From positions 1-13,999 of the forward strand of contig CADBNG010000333.1 in NCBI GenBank assembly GCA_902795985.1: a DNA stretch of 13,999 bases. The letters are read 5' to 3'. This stretch comes from an uncultured Lachnospiraceae bacterium. GTDB taxonomy: Bacteria; Bacillota_A; Clostridia; Lachnospirales; Lachnospiraceae. Numbering within the stretch: the stretch's first letter is position 1; each line of letters starts with the position of its first letter. The translations under genes and the position numbers were made by a program. Below are positions 13,668 to 13,999 of this stretch, one piece after another. The notes beneath the pieces are model-generated. The model was not told where the DNA came from, did not search any database, and saw nothing but the letters and a program-made list of their open reading frames with translations.

Positions 13668-13999
13668 GCTTTTTGCAGGTGAAATCGTCGTACGCTACAA
13701 AGCTGTCGCCGAAGGTCAACTTGAGCATCCCGTCCTTCCTGCCGAACTCGTTTTCCCCAATGGGATAGAGCATGTATTCGATTTTATCGCCGTCTTCGTC
13801 GATTGCTTTCGCGTAAAGCTCATCGTTTTTCATGAAGACTTCGTCGACAACGAAATCGGCGTTCTCAGGATGCTCGTACTTGCTGCAGAAACTATTCCAT
13901 TTCGACTTGTCGGCACTTTTGAGTGCAATATCCTCAATCGACACGATGGGCTCCGGTTCCTTATCCCTTGCGATTGCTTCCATTCCGTTCCAGTAACCC
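13663..13999 (-). CDS. C-terminal end of a larger protein, possibly a serine hydrolase (partial)
   Basis: The frame is open to the window edge, reading GYWNG before the first internal ATG (13981-13983), so that ATG need not be the true start. The visible 111 residues have no signal or membrane segment. They look beta-rich, with YMLYPIGENEFGRKDGMLKL and a closing FGDSFVAYDDFTCKKL. I associate this ending with the small beta-barrel found at the C-terminus of class C beta-lactamase-like serine hydrolases in Clostridia, but the catalytic SxxK region would lie outside the window, so this is tentative. No ribosome binding site is seen before the internal ATG. Its TAA (13663-13665) overlaps the break point of the adjacent pseudogene. 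Confidence 0.55.
   Translation of the reverse strand, partial: GYWNGMEAIARDKEPEPIVSIEDIALKSADKSKWNSFCSKYEHPENADFVVDEVFMKNDELYAKAIDEDGDKIEYMLYPIGENEFGRKDGMLKLTFGDSFVAYDDFTCKKL

Larger units (their letters stand above)
11977..13999. mobile_element. Probable accessory island or island remnant next to rpsI
   Basis: Downstream of the rpsI terminator the content changes: a repeat cluster, an orphan ParB-like gene of the kind found in conjugative elements, then a visibly AT-rich stretch and gene fragments on the minus strand. Gene style and base composition differ from the housekeeping side. No integrase, relaxase, transposase or second attachment copy is visible, so the right edge is unknown and the label is inferred. 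Confidence 0.35.

Overview
The window looks like chromosomal DNA from an anaerobic, moderately high-GC Clostridia member, probably of Lachnospiraceae type. The reasons are the der-plsY-gpsA gene order, the Lachnospiraceae-like L13 and S9 sequences, strong Shine-Dalgarno sites close to AAGGAGG, and an anaerobe's redox genes (rubrerythrin, a nitroreductase-family protein, and a large FMN/FAD/Fe-S ene-reductase). This placement comes from recognising sequences by eye, not from a search.

Region 1 (about 62-3146) is housekeeping. It holds the ribosome-assembly GTPase Der, the membrane acyltransferase PlsY, and glycerol-3-phosphate dehydrogenase GpsA. PlsY and GpsA supply and acylate glycerol-3-phosphate, the first steps of phospholipid synthesis. 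Region 2 (about 3270-7560) is a tight cassette of four poorly characterised genes. They encode a coiled-coil protein with three zinc ribbons, a two-TM protein with a large outward domain ending in a VWA-like fold without a MIDAS, a secreted Ig-like protein with a C-terminal membrane anchor, and a small two-TM protein. The last three are linked by 4-bp ATGA stop/start overlaps, so they are probably translationally coupled and work as one envelope complex. Eight bases later comes a 648-residue Old Yellow Enzyme/2,4-dienoyl-CoA-reductase-type oxidoreductase (7569-9515), closed by a strong terminator.

Region 3 (about 9583-10775, minus strand) is a two-gene redox operon: a nitroreductase-family protein followed by rubrerythrin. 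It is read from a clear TTGAAA-N17-TACAAT promoter, and a REP-like palindrome abuts the rubrerythrin stop. Region 4 (10903-11976) is the rplM-rpsI ribosomal operon, with a perfect TTGACA-N17-TATAAT promoter, a leader of about 147 nt with hairpins (a likely L13 autoregulatory leader) and a strong terminator.

Region 5 (about 11977-13999) is accessory DNA with visibly lower GC in parts. A cluster of GGGTTGAA repeats with inverted flanking copies lies just downstream of rpsI. An orphan ParB-like gene follows, preceded by a terminator hairpin placed directly before its ribosome binding site. After its own terminator come two minus-strand fragments. One is a 5'-truncated, frameshifted pseudogene whose remains resemble my memory of the DUF6994 family. 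The other is the C-terminal end of a larger protein that runs off the window. The two meet exactly at the stop codon of the second. This region reads as a degraded or partly visible mobile or genomic island next to rpsI; no integrase is visible within the window.
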